Positions 1-5,457 of a stretch of DNA of 7,119 nucleotides are shown here, piece by piece; positions within the stretch are counted from its first letter, which is position 1; every line of letters starts with the position of its first letter. The DNA lies in the NCBI GenBank assembly GCA_046262435.1, contig JBHEMT010000032.1, forward strand, positions 1 to 7,119. The letters run 5' to 3'. The stretch is from JBHEMT01 sp046262435. GTDB lineage: Bacteria > Chloroflexota > Dormibacteria > Aeolococcales > Aeolococcaceae. Below the pieces are notes generated by a model. It searched no databases and was not told the origin of the DNA. It saw nothing but the letters and a program-made list of their open reading frames with translations. The position numbers were made by a program, and so were the translations under genes.

Positions 1-579
1 GACGTGTTCCACTGTCCCAGCTGCGACGGCTACGAGGCCAAGGATCGCAACGTGGTGACGGTGGGCTGGGACGAGCAGCTGGTGGAGTTCGCCCGGCATG
101 TGAACACCTGGGCACGTAGCGTGACCGCGGTGCTCGCCGACCAGGGAGTGCCCACCCCCGAGGAGCGGGAGAGACTCGCTGGCGCGGGCATCACCACCAT
201 CGCAGCCAACCCGGTTGAGCTGGTCGGGACTCGCGGCTCGCTCCGCGAGGTGGTGCTGGACGACGGTCGCCGGCTGGCGTGCGAGATCGCGTTCTTCAAC
301 CTCAGCAATGGGCAGCGTTCACCGCTGGCGGAGAGCCTGGGCTGTGACCACAGCGAGGCGGGCTGCGTGCTGGTCGATGACCAGGGGCGCACCTCGGTGG
401 TGGGCGCCTTCGCCGCCGGCGACATGACGCCGGGGCCCCACCTGGTCCAGGTCGCCGCTGCCAAGGGTGCGGTGGCGGGCGTGGCGTGTGCGCACTCTCT
501 GCTCGACGGCGTCGAGCCGGACACTCCACCTGAGCAGGCCGGTGCACTGGCCACCCAGCGCTCAGTCGGCGACCGCTGA
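1..579 (+). CDS. Thioredoxin-reductase-like FAD flavoprotein, C-terminal part, 5' truncated
   Basis: The gene enters from the left edge in frame 1 and stops at TGA 577-579; 192 codons remain. The N-terminal FAD-binding half lies outside the window. The visible part fits the thioredoxin reductase fold. A redox pair sits in HCPSCDGYE (Cys5 and Cys8 of the visible part), followed by a beta strand and then the C-terminal flavin motif GAFAAGD (residues 135-141) with the helix that closes on FAD. In NADPH-dependent members the strand after CxxC is followed by GxGxxA. Here it reads VGWDEQLVEFA (residues 21-31), so only the first glycine is kept, and the usual HRRxxxR 2'-phosphate site is not seen. 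This is known in ferredoxin-linked reductases and in dithiol oxidases of the GliT/HlmI type, so the electron partner may not be NADPH (inference). A cytoplasmic disulfide/dithiol oxidoreductase is likely; the substrate is unknown. The next gene starts 128 bases downstream. Confidence 0.85.
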   Translation, partial: DVFHCPSCDGYEAKDRNVVTVGWDEQLVEFARHVNTWARSVTAVLADQGVPTPEERERLAGAGITTIAANPVELVGTRGSLREVVLDDGRRLACEIAFFNLSNGQRSPLAESLGCDHSEAGCVLVDDQGRTSVVGAFAAGDMTPGPHLVQVAAAKGAVAGVACAHSLLDGVEPDTPPEQAGALATQRSVGDR

Positions 580-707
580 GTCGTAGCACCCGGTTACGGC
601 CTCACCTCGAGGTCAGCGCTGGCGAGCCGCGCCGGTTCGCTGTCCGTCGTCGTCGATCTGCGACTCTGTGGCCATGCCGCTGCCGTGGTCCTCCGACCGC
701 TGACCCG

Positions 708-1682
708 ATGCCGACCGGGTACGAGTCGGGCGAGAAGTTTCTCCGGGTCATCCAGCTTTTTCAGCGCCTCTGCGACACCCAGGCGGGCCTGACCACCCGA
801 CAGCTGGCCGACGAGCTGGAGGTGAGCTCGCGGACGGTGCAGCGCTACCTGGTCACCCTGCGCGACAGCGCCGGTGTCGACGTCGAGGAGGTCGGCGGGC
901 GCTGGCGCATCGGCGAGGTGAGCCGGCTCCCGCCGATGCAGTTCGACCACCACCAGGCGACCGCCCTCCTGGTGGCAGTGCGTCTGCTCCACCAGATGCG
1001 CCAGGAGCACGATCCGTCCCTGGTTGGGGCGCTGGCTCAGCTCAGTCGTGCGCTGCGGGTTCCCGCGGTATCGCGCTACCTGGAGTCGACCATCGCTGCT
1101 GCCGAGGCGCGTCCGCAGAACGCGGCCCGACGCGAGGTGGAGCGCGTGGTCGTCGACGGGTTCGTTCGCGGTCAGGTCGTCGAGGTGGAGTACACCGACA
1201 AGGCGGGTCGATCCTCGCGACGGGTGTTACGGCCCTATTTCCTCGAGCCTCGCCCCGAGAACCGGGTGATCTACGTTTTCGCGCTCGACGAGCGGTCGCA
1301 GGAGCTGCGCTCCTTCCGTCTCGACCGCATCAGCTCGGCACGGCTGTTGCCCCGCACATTTCAGGTCCCCGCCGACTTCGACATCGACCGGGTGGTTCGC
1401 GGGGCGTGGGGGATCTGGGTGGGTGATGCGGAGACCGAGGTGGTGCTCCGCTTTTCCGCCGAGGTTGCCCGACGGGTGAGAGAGACGCCATGGCATCCCT
1501 CGGCGGAGCTGACGCCCCTGCCCGGCGGCGGTGTGGAGATGCGCCTGCGGGTCGCCAGCGAGGTGGAGATGCGGCCCTGGGTACTCGGCTGGGGCGGCGA
1601 GGTCGAGGTGGTCGCTCCCGCACAGCTTCGCGAGCATGTCGCCGCAACCATGCGTCGTGGCGCAGGTCTCTACCCGGTCTAG
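708..1682 (+). CDS. WYL-domain transcriptional regulator (HTH-WYL-WCX)
   Basis: A 324-residue DNA-binding regulator of the YafY/PafBC-like type. Residues 9-70 form a winged helix-turn-helix; the segment LTTRQLADELEVSSRTVQRY (28-47) is its recognition unit, and the wing ends in GGRWRI. A helical linker (about 75-145) leads to the WYL domain (about 146-215), with RVLRPYFLEP and then RSFRLDRI at 201-208. The name-giving WYL triplet reads I-Y-V (188-190), keeping only the tyrosine. Residues 243-318 match the C-terminal WCX extension. WYL domains are thought to bind nucleic acid or other ligands and to switch the regulator on; members control DNA-damage, defence or metabolic genes. Length is normal for the family. 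ATG 708 is taken as the start because no in-frame start was found between it and the preceding gene, but no good ribosome site precedes it. Its target is not evident; the upstream redox gene and its own promoter are candidates. There is no defence gene in view. Confidence 0.9.
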   Translation: MPTGYESGEKFLRVIQLFQRLCDTQAGLTTRQLADELEVSSRTVQRYLVTLRDSAGVDVEEVGGRWRIGEVSRLPPMQFDHHQATALLVAVRLLHQMRQEHDPSLVGALAQLSRALRVPAVSRYLESTIAAAEARPQNAARREVERVVVDGFVRGQVVEVEYTDKAGRSSRRVLRPYFLEPRPENRVIYVFALDERSQELRSFRLDRISSARLLPRTFQVPADFDIDRVVRGAWGIWVGDAETEVVLRFSAEVARRVRETPWHPSAELTPLPGGGVEMRLRVASEVEMRPWVLGWGGEVEVVAPAQLREHVAATMRRGAGLYPV

Positions 1683-1757
1683 GCCATTCCGGCGCGCGCC
1701 CGGTTCAGAAGCCGTCGGGCCACGTGGATCGCCGGCCCTCGAGGACGCAGTCACCGC

Positions 1758-1777
1758 GGCGACAGACACCTGTCGCC
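1758..1777. repeat. Perfect inverted repeat, 8-bp arms, 4-base loop
   Basis: Arms GGCGACAG (1758-1765) and CTGTCGCC (1770-1777) are exact reverse complements around the loop ACAC. The repeat lies 75 bases after the WYL regulator stop and directly abuts an ATG at 1778. It could be a regulator operator, an RNA hairpin or a 3'-end stabilising structure. No T run follows, so a classic terminator is unlikely. Confidence 0.6.
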
Positions 1778-1798
1778 ATGGGTGAGCAGGATGCGGTC

Positions 1799-2122
1799 AT
1801 GGCTCGCAACGACCCGACGTTTTATGAGCGCTTCCAGGCGATTCGTGGTTGGATCGAGCGTCCGACGGAGGAGCCCGGGCCGGTGCAGACCCAGCAGCTC
1901 CTCGTCGAGTCGGACCTCAGGCCACCGGGGCGGGCCGGCCGGGGCCGGCCAGGACGGCGGTCAGGCAGGTCCCAGGCCGCCCCCCGGCGCTCGGGGCTAG
2001 CCCGGGCAAGTTGTCCCGGTCCGCGCAGGTGCGGACCGGGCCCCCGCCAGCTGACCCTCGAGCTCGGCCGGGCTCGCGGTGGAGAGCATTGGGTACTACT
2101 ACCCAAACTGAGAATCGCCTGA
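1799..2122 (+). CDS. Doubtful small hypothetical protein, possibly frameshifted or spurious
   Basis: I do not recognise this reading frame. From ATG 1799 it would encode 107 residues. AGGA at 1788-1791 sits 7 bases before this ATG, which favours it over the in-frame ATG 1778, which lacks a ribosome site. The first 40 residues or so (MARNDPTFYERFQAIRGW, then an acidic/proline stretch) use ordinary GC-ending codons and look protein-like. After about base 1918 the frame becomes a low-complexity Arg/Gly/Pro run with AGG, CCA, GGA, TCA and CTA codons that are rare elsewhere in the window, so real coding probably ends or shifts frame there. The +1 frame (1849-2172) keeps a better G/C third-position pattern over 1918-2045, which would fit a frameshift, but its product is also unrecognised. 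It may be a remnant of a gene or not a gene at all. Confidence 0.25.
   Translation: MARNDPTFYERFQAIRGWIERPTEEPGPVQTQQLLVESDLRPPGRAGRGRPGRRSGRSQAAPRRSGLARASCPGPRRCGPGPRQLTLELGRARGGEHWVLLPKLRIA
1931..1950. repeat. Tandem GC-only decamer, two copies
   Basis: CGGGCCGGCC (1931-1940) is followed directly by GGGGCCGGCC (1941-1950); the two differ only in the first base. Each copy contains the palindrome GGCCGGCC. The repeat lies where the reading frame from 1799 loses its coding character, so slippage here could have damaged a gene. Confidence 0.6.
2015..2040. repeat. Strong GC-rich hairpin, 10-bp perfect stem
   Basis: CCCGGTCCGC (2015-2024) pairs exactly with GCGGACCGGG (2031-2040) around the 6-base loop GCAGGT. 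Nine of the ten pairs are G:C. A competing shorter pairing exists upstream, between CCGGG at 2002-2006 and CCCGG at 2015-2019. No T run follows on either strand, so this could be a non-canonical terminator, an attenuator-like RNA fold or part of an unannotated structured RNA. I could not match it to a known RNA family. Confidence 0.5.
2089..2106. promoter_or_regulatory. Palindromic site, possible operator upstream of the zinc-ribbon gene
   Basis: TTGGGTA (2089-2095) and TACCCAA (2100-2106) are exact reverse complements around CTAC; the centre reads TACTACTAC. The element is AT-richer than its surroundings and lies 35 bases upstream of a possible -35 element of the zinc-ribbon gene. The position and dyad symmetry suggest a transcription factor binding site, but I cannot name the factor. 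Confidence 0.4.
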
Positions 2123-2141
2123 GATGGCTGTGTACGGCGGT

Positions 2142-2170
2142 TTGCGCCCCCTCCGGAAGTGGAATAGTGT
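2142..2170 (+). promoter_or_regulatory. Possible housekeeping-type promoter for the zinc-ribbon gene
   Basis: TTGCGC (2142-2147) and TAGTGT (2165-2170) are separated by 17 bases. The -10 element fits the high-GC bacterial TAnnnT pattern; the -35 element matches TTGACA only in its first three bases. Transcription would begin near 2176-2178, leaving a leader of about 25 bases before ATG 2202. The 8-base palindrome GTGATCAC (2169-2176) overlaps the expected start point. Confidence 0.35.
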
Positions 2171-2201
2171 GATCACCGTCCACAGACTTCTGGTGAATGC
2201 C

Positions 2202-2396
2202 ATGCCCAGGCGCCCCGCTCAAAAGATTCAGCTTCCCGTCCGTCCGGCCCCCGTCGAAATGCGGAGCGTCACCGCCCGGTGCCCCGCCTGCGAGGCGCGG
2301 GAGGTGCCGACCGTCGGCCGCCTTGGTCTTCGGCTGCTCTTCGAGTGTCCCAAGTGCGGCGCACGGTTCCACCGCTCCGACCAGGTGGCCGCCTAG
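2202..2396 (+). CDS. Small zinc-ribbon protein
   Basis: A 64-residue protein with a basic, proline-containing N-terminus and two Cys pairs, CPAC (Cys27 and Cys30) and CPKC (Cys49 and Cys52), 18 residues apart. This is the four-cysteine pattern of a zinc ribbon, folding as two short hairpins around one zinc ion. Such small proteins often bind nucleic acid or another protein; the exact role here is unknown. ATG 2202 is chosen because it gives a compact protein downstream of a plausible promoter, with weak ribosome-site-like GGTGA at 2192-2196. In-frame upstream starts at ATG 2124 and GTG 2169 would add 26 or 11 residues but would overlap the proposed promoter. The stop TAG (2394-2396) interlocks with the stop of the convergent enoyl-reductase-like gene. 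Confidence 0.7.
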   Translation: MPRRPAQKIQLPVRPAPVEMRSVTARCPACEAREVPTVGRLGLRLLFECPKCGARFHRSDQVAA

Positions 2397-3547
2397 CTCG
2401 CAGTCGGCGCCAGCCCGCTGGCGAGCGAACCCGCGCTGAGGGCCTCGAGTCCAAATGCCTCGATGGGCCCCAGCGCCCCCGTACCCATCAGACCGTGCTC
2501 CGCTGCGCGGATCGCGGCCCAGGCGAGCATCTCGGCGGTGTACGTGTAGCCGTTGACCCCGGTGAGGCGCACCTCGGCCAGGGCGGCACCGGCAACGTCG
2601 CTGGCGATCGCCACCACCAGGGTGCCGCTTCGCGCCCGCTGGTCGGCCGACGGGCCGCCAGTGGACCCCCGGTCGAGGCGTGAGCTCAGCTGCTCCTTGA
2701 GCTGCTGCACCCCGGCGCTCACCCCGGGAAGCTGTTCCAGCGCATTCATGGCGCCGGCAGTGGGCACCCGCTCCAGCGCTGCTCCGGCCTTGGCCACGGC
2801 CTGGACGGCCCGGGTGGCCTTGCCGAACCAACCGAGGTAGACGTCGACCTCGCGCAGGCCGGGGCGGTACCGCGGCAGGGCGAACTGCTCGCTGGCGCCG
2901 ATCGACAGCGCGGACAGCTCCTCACCGTCGACCTCGAAGGTCCGCACCCGGGTGCTGCCCCGCTCGCTGAGCAGCCGGCCGTCGTGGAAAGCGTGTCCCG
3001 GCGACCGGCCGGCGAGAGCGATCGAGGCCATCGTCCCGCCGCTGAAGGCGTTGCGCTTCGAGCCGGTGGCGAAGTAGCCGATGTCGACGCGGGTGGCGCG
3101 CTCGCCGGCGCGGTCGAGGGCCAGGGCGCCGGCGAGGTTCCCGGGGACGAAATCGGCTCCGCAGGCGGTCACCATGCCGCACCCGGCGATGGCCGCGCGC
3201 GGGCCCCACTCCTCGAACACGCGGCGGATGAACGCCGGCTCACCGGTGGAGTCGATGTAGGCGGTGCCTCTGTTGATCGCCGCCTCCACGGCCGGGGCAC
3301 CATGGCGGCCGAACGGACCCACGGTGGTCAGCAACACGTCGCCCCGGTCGACCAGAGCGGCCACCGTGTCCGGCCGCTCGACATCGGCCACCGCCGTGTC
3401 CAGGCCCCCGAGCCGGGCCGCGAGAGCGGCCAGACGATCGGCACTGCGGCCGGCAAGCACCGGCCTGGCGCCGGCGGCGACCAGCGCCTCGGCGGTCAGC
3501 GCGCCGGTGTACCCGGTGGCACCGAAGAGGACGATGCGGGCGGCCAC
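2393..3547 (-). CDS. Saccharopine dehydrogenase-like / trans-acting enoyl reductase family protein
   Basis: A 384-residue NAD(P)-dependent oxidoreductase. The N-terminal Rossmann fold opens with IVLFGATGYTG (residues 5-15). LAGRSADRL (31-39) follows at the position where adenine-phosphate is read, and TTVGPFGRHGAPAVEAA (74-90) with IDSTGEP (98-104) are hallmarks of the saccharopine dehydrogenase NADP-binding family as found in actinobacterial trans-acting enoyl reductases. Those relatives reduce polyketide- or lipid-bound double bonds (for example in phthiocerol lipid synthesis in mycobacteria). No polyketide or lipid gene is nearby, so the substrate is unknown, and plain saccharopine dehydrogenase activity is unlikely. 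The start is GTG at 3547-3545, supported by a -10-like TAGACT exactly 6 bases upstream, which suggests a leaderless mRNA. The gene is divergent from the DNA glycosylase and ends in a CTAG stop overlap with the zinc-ribbon gene. Confidence 0.87.
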   Translation of the reverse strand: MAARIVLFGATGYTGALTAEALVAAGARPVLAGRSADRLAALAARLGGLDTAVADVERPDTVAALVDRGDVLLTTVGPFGRHGAPAVEAAINRGTAYIDSTGEPAFIRRVFEEWGPRAAIAGCGMVTACGADFVPGNLAGALALDRAGERATRVDIGYFATGSKRNAFSGGTMASIALAGRSPGHAFHDGRLLSERGSTRVRTFEVDGEELSALSIGASEQFALPRYRPGLREVDVYLGWFGKATRAVQAVAKAGAALERVPTAGAMNALEQLPGVSAGVQQLKEQLSSRLDRGSTGGPSADQRARSGTLVVAIASDVAGAALAEVRLTGVNGYTYTAEMLAWAAIRAAEHGLMGTGALGPIEAFGLEALSAGSLASGLAPTAS

Positions 3548-3553
3548 AACCGC

Positions 3554-3559
3554 AGTCTA
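3554..3559 (-). promoter_or_regulatory. -10 element of a leaderless promoter for the enoyl-reductase-like gene
   Basis: Read on the minus strand, TAGACT (3559-3554) is followed by GCGGTT and then the GTG start at 3547. The TAnnnT hexamer ending 6 bases before the start codon puts the transcription start at the G of GTG, the standard layout of leaderless genes in high-GC bacteria. No convincing -35 element is seen, which is common for this class. Confidence 0.6.
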
Positions 3560-3583
3560 CGGAGGCCCCACCGGCCGGCGCGG

Positions 3584-3589
3584 TACCGT
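3584..3589 (+). promoter_or_regulatory. -10 element of a leaderless promoter for the DNA glycosylase gene
   Basis: TACCGT (3584-3589) is followed by GCGAGG and then GTG at 3596. The spacing is identical to that of the opposing promoter on the minus strand. The first transcribed base would be the G of the start codon. GAGG at 3592-3595 directly abuts the start codon, too close to act as a ribosome site. Confidence 0.55.
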
Positions 3590-3595
3590 GCGAGG

Positions 3596-4549
3596 GTGGC
3601 GGGGACGGAGGCATCCGAGGCGCGGGTGGAATCCGCGGCCCCCTCCGTCGAGCTGCACCTCGACCTTGACCGGCCCCTCGACCTGGCGCTCACCCTGGGA
3701 CCGCAGCGGCGCGGCCGCGGCGACCCGACCATCCACATCGAGCCGGGCAGAGCGTGGCGGGCCACCCGCACTCCCCAGGGACCGGCCACCCTGTGCGTCG
3801 CCGGCCCCGACGCCGGCGGGTCTGTCCTCCGGCTGTCGGCGTGGGGGGAGGGTGCGGACTGGGTCGCGGCCAACGCCTCAGCGCTGACCGGCCTCGTCGA
3901 CGACGACTCCACCTACCTCCCCGGCCACCCCACCCTGCGACGGCTGCGCCGCGACCTGCCCGGCCTGCGCCTCGCCCGCACCCTCGCCGTGCTTGAGGCG
4001 GTGGTCCCCTCGGTATGCGAGCAACTGGTGGTCGGGCTGGACGCGCGGCGGTCCTACGCCGCGCTGGTGCGGCGTCTCGGGGATGCAGCGCCCGGCCCGT
4101 TGCCACTGGTGCTCCCACCGGCGCCGGAGCGGCTGGTCGCCGCGCCCTACTGGGTCTACCACCAGTGCGGCATCGAGCAGCGCCGTGCCGAGGTGCTGCG
4201 CAACGCGGCGCGCCACGCGGCGGCGCTCGAGGCCTGCGCCGCACTCCCTCCGGCGGCAGCCCAGCAGCGGATGCAGGCGCTCCCCGGCATCGGACCGTGG
4301 ACCGCCGCGGAGGTGGCCGCCGTTGCCCTCGGCGACTCCGACGCGGTGTCCACCGGTGACTATCACCTTCCCAACTACGTCGCCTGGGGCCTCGCCGGTG
4401 AGGCTCGCGCCGATGACAACCGCATGCTCGAGCTGCTTCGGCCCTACGCCGGTCACCGTGGCCGGGTCATCCGCCATCTCCTCGCCGGCGGGGTGCGGCC
4501 GCCGCGCTTCGGTCCCCGGACGCCGCGCCGGGATATCCGCTGGAGCTGA
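3596..4549 (+). CDS. DNA-3-methyladenine glycosylase 2 (AlkA-type, HhH-GPD)
   Basis: A 317-residue base-excision repair enzyme that releases alkylated bases such as 3-methyladenine from DNA. Residues up to about 115 form the N-terminal beta-rich AlkA-like domain. The helical part contains VVPSVCEQLVVGLDARRSY, matching the first helix of the HhH-GPD core. The helix-hairpin-helix LPGIGPWTA starts at residue 229, and the segment STGDYHLPNYVAW supplies the likely catalytic aspartate, Asp255, equivalent to Asp238 of E. coli AlkA. The C-terminal segment RMLELLRPYAGHRGRVIRHL is typical of actinobacterial members. No [4Fe-4S] cysteine cluster is present, which argues against EndoIII/MutY. The frame is open far upstream on the opposite strand of the reductase gene, but GTG 3596 is preferred because of the -10 element 6 bases before it. 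It converges on the hemolysin III gene with an 11-base gap. No fused Ada or methyltransferase domain is seen. Confidence 0.9.
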   Translation: MAGTEASEARVESAAPSVELHLDLDRPLDLALTLGPQRRGRGDPTIHIEPGRAWRATRTPQGPATLCVAGPDAGGSVLRLSAWGEGADWVAANASALTGLVDDDSTYLPGHPTLRRLRRDLPGLRLARTLAVLEAVVPSVCEQLVVGLDARRSYAALVRRLGDAAPGPLPLVLPPAPERLVAAPYWVYHQCGIEQRRAEVLRNAARHAAALEACAALPPAAAQQRMQALPGIGPWTAAEVAAVALGDSDAVSTGDYHLPNYVAWGLAGEARADDNRMLELLRPYAGHRGRVIRHLLAGGVRPPRFGPRTPRRDIRWS

Positions 4550-4560
4550 CGGCCGCTAGC

Positions 4561-5292
4561 TCAGCGGGTCTCCACCAGGGCGATCACCGCGAAGTGGGTT
4601 CCGGCAGCCAGCACCACGAAGACGTGGAAGATCTCGTGAAAGCCGAAGGTGCGCGGCCAGGGGTCGGGACGGTGGCGGGCGTACACCATTGCGCCGCACC
4701 AGTAGAGCAGTCCGCCGGCGCCGAGCAGGGCGACGCCGCCGCCGCCGAGGTCGTGCAGCAGCGCGGGGAGCAGCAGCAGGCCCAGGGTGCCGAGCAGCAG
4801 ATACGTTCCGACCTCCACCAGCGTGGGGGGGTCGGTCCACAACACGGCCATGACAATGCCCACCGCGGCTCCGGACCACACCGTCAGCAGGGTGATCGTG
4901 GCCAGCAGCGGCGAGAGCACGATGACCGCGATCGGGGTGAAGGTGCCGGCGATCAACAGGAAGATGGTGGCGTGGTCGACCTTCTGCATCCGCCGCTTGT
5001 TGACCGCCGACCAGGGAACACGGTGGTAGAGGGCGCTCACCCCCAGGCAGGCGGCCAGGGAGAACGCGTAGACGCTGACCGCAACCCGGGCGCCGGCACT
5101 GCCGGCACGGATGATCAGCAGAGTGCCCGCCAGCAGCGACACCACGAAGGTCCACTGATGAAGCACCCCGCGGAGCCGCGGCCGGAACGCCAGGCCGAGC
5201 GGCAACCCGGCCATTGGTGTGTCGTGTCCCGTCCCCCCCGGCCCACCCTCCGGGGCGGTCGGCTCGCCGATCGGGCGGGGTGAGAAGGGCAC
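4561..5292 (-). CDS. trhA: Hemolysin III / PAQR-family membrane homeostasis protein
   Basis: An integral membrane protein of up to 243 residues with about seven hydrophobic helices starting near residue 45. The three metal-site signatures of the family are all present: SALYH (Ser86 and His90), DH (Asp106 and His107) in KVDHATIFLLIAGTFTP, and HEIFH (His219 and His223) near the C-terminus. These residues bind zinc in adiponectin-receptor relatives and support a possible hydrolase activity. Bacterial members have been linked to membrane lipid homeostasis; the name hemolysin III is historical. GTG 5292 gives a Pro/Gly-rich extension of 26 residues that is unusual for the family. ATG at 5214 would give 217 residues, closer to the normal length, but neither start has a clear ribosome site. 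CACAAT (5303-5298), 5 bases before GTG 5292, is a weak leaderless-type -10. The gene is divergent from the HAD gene. Confidence 0.9.
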   Translation of the reverse strand: MPFSPRPIGEPTAPEGGPGGTGHDTPMAGLPLGLAFRPRLRGVLHQWTFVVSLLAGTLLIIRAGSAGARVAVSVYAFSLAACLGVSALYHRVPWSAVNKRRMQKVDHATIFLLIAGTFTPIAVIVLSPLLATITLLTVWSGAAVGIVMAVLWTDPPTLVEVGTYLLLGTLGLLLLPALLHDLGGGGVALLGAGGLLYWCGAMVYARHRPDPWPRTFGFHEIFHVFVVLAAGTHFAVIALVETR

Positions 5293-5384
5293 ACCTCATT
5301 GTGGGCACACGCCACGCACTACGGCCATCCCGATCGGGGCGCAAACCGGCCTGACCGGGGTCACGTCGCAGGCTGCGATCGGGG
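5268..5384. repeat. Three dispersed CGATCGGG octamers around a divergent intergenic region
   Basis: CGATCGGG occurs at 5268-5275, 5331-5338 and 5376-5383; the last two extend by one more G. Each contains the palindrome CGATCG. Two copies lie in the 165-base gap between the hemolysin III and HAD genes and one lies just inside the possible N-terminal extension of hemolysin III. They could be binding sites for a shared regulator, or chance in GC-rich DNA. Confidence 0.3.
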
Positions 5385-5445
5385 AAAGACCCGTACCCTC
5401 GGAGGGGCCTCGGCAGCCCGCCGGCACAAGCCACCAATCACAGGC

Positions 5446-5450
5446 GGAGG
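5446..5450 (+). promoter_or_regulatory. Strong ribosome binding site of the HAD gene
   Basis: GGAGG lies 7 bases before GTG 5458 and fixes that codon as the start, although the frame is open further upstream. It is the best ribosome site in the window and marks the head of the HAD-DUF427-MBL operon. Confidence 0.75.
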
Positions 5451-5457
5451 AACACCA

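Larger units (their letters stand above)
1683..2123. other. Gene-poor, hairpin-rich stretch
   Basis: No recognisable protein or RNA family is seen in these 441 bases. The stretch holds one doubtful reading frame (1799-2122), a tandem GC-only decamer (1931-1950), a 10-base palindrome GGGCTAGCCC (1994-2003) and three perfect inverted repeats (1758-1777, 2015-2040, 2089-2106), each listed separately. None of the hairpins is followed by a T run, so none is a classic intrinsic terminator. The stretch separates the WYL regulator from the zinc-ribbon gene. Confidence 0.5.

Noticed and set aside
594..1010. Minus-strand open frame opposite the WYL regulator
   Set aside because: It has no recognisable domain and is a mirror of the regulator's HTH coding sequence.
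1917..2831. Long open frame on the minus strand (304 codons)
   Set aside because: It overlaps the reductase and zinc-ribbon genes out of frame. Its product is Arg/Gly/Ala-rich without motifs, as expected for a shadow frame in GC-rich DNA.
2984..3595. Upstream extension of the glycosylase frame
   Set aside because: It runs antisense through the reductase gene and has no domain. The -10 element and GTG 3596 explain the start.
4553..4567. Small hairpin CCGCT-AGCTC-AGCGG between convergent genes
   Set aside because: A 5-bp stem with no T run is too weak to call a terminator. It only bridges the 11-base gap between the stops.
4594..5283. Plus-strand open frame rich in Gln, His and Gly
   Set aside because: It is antisense to the hemolysin III gene, whose metal-site motifs and helices are clear.
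5394..5399. TACCCT as a -10 element for the HAD operon
   Set aside because: It fits TAnnnT, but no -35 element is at the right distance and the spacing to the start is not informative. It is mentioned only as a weak candidate.
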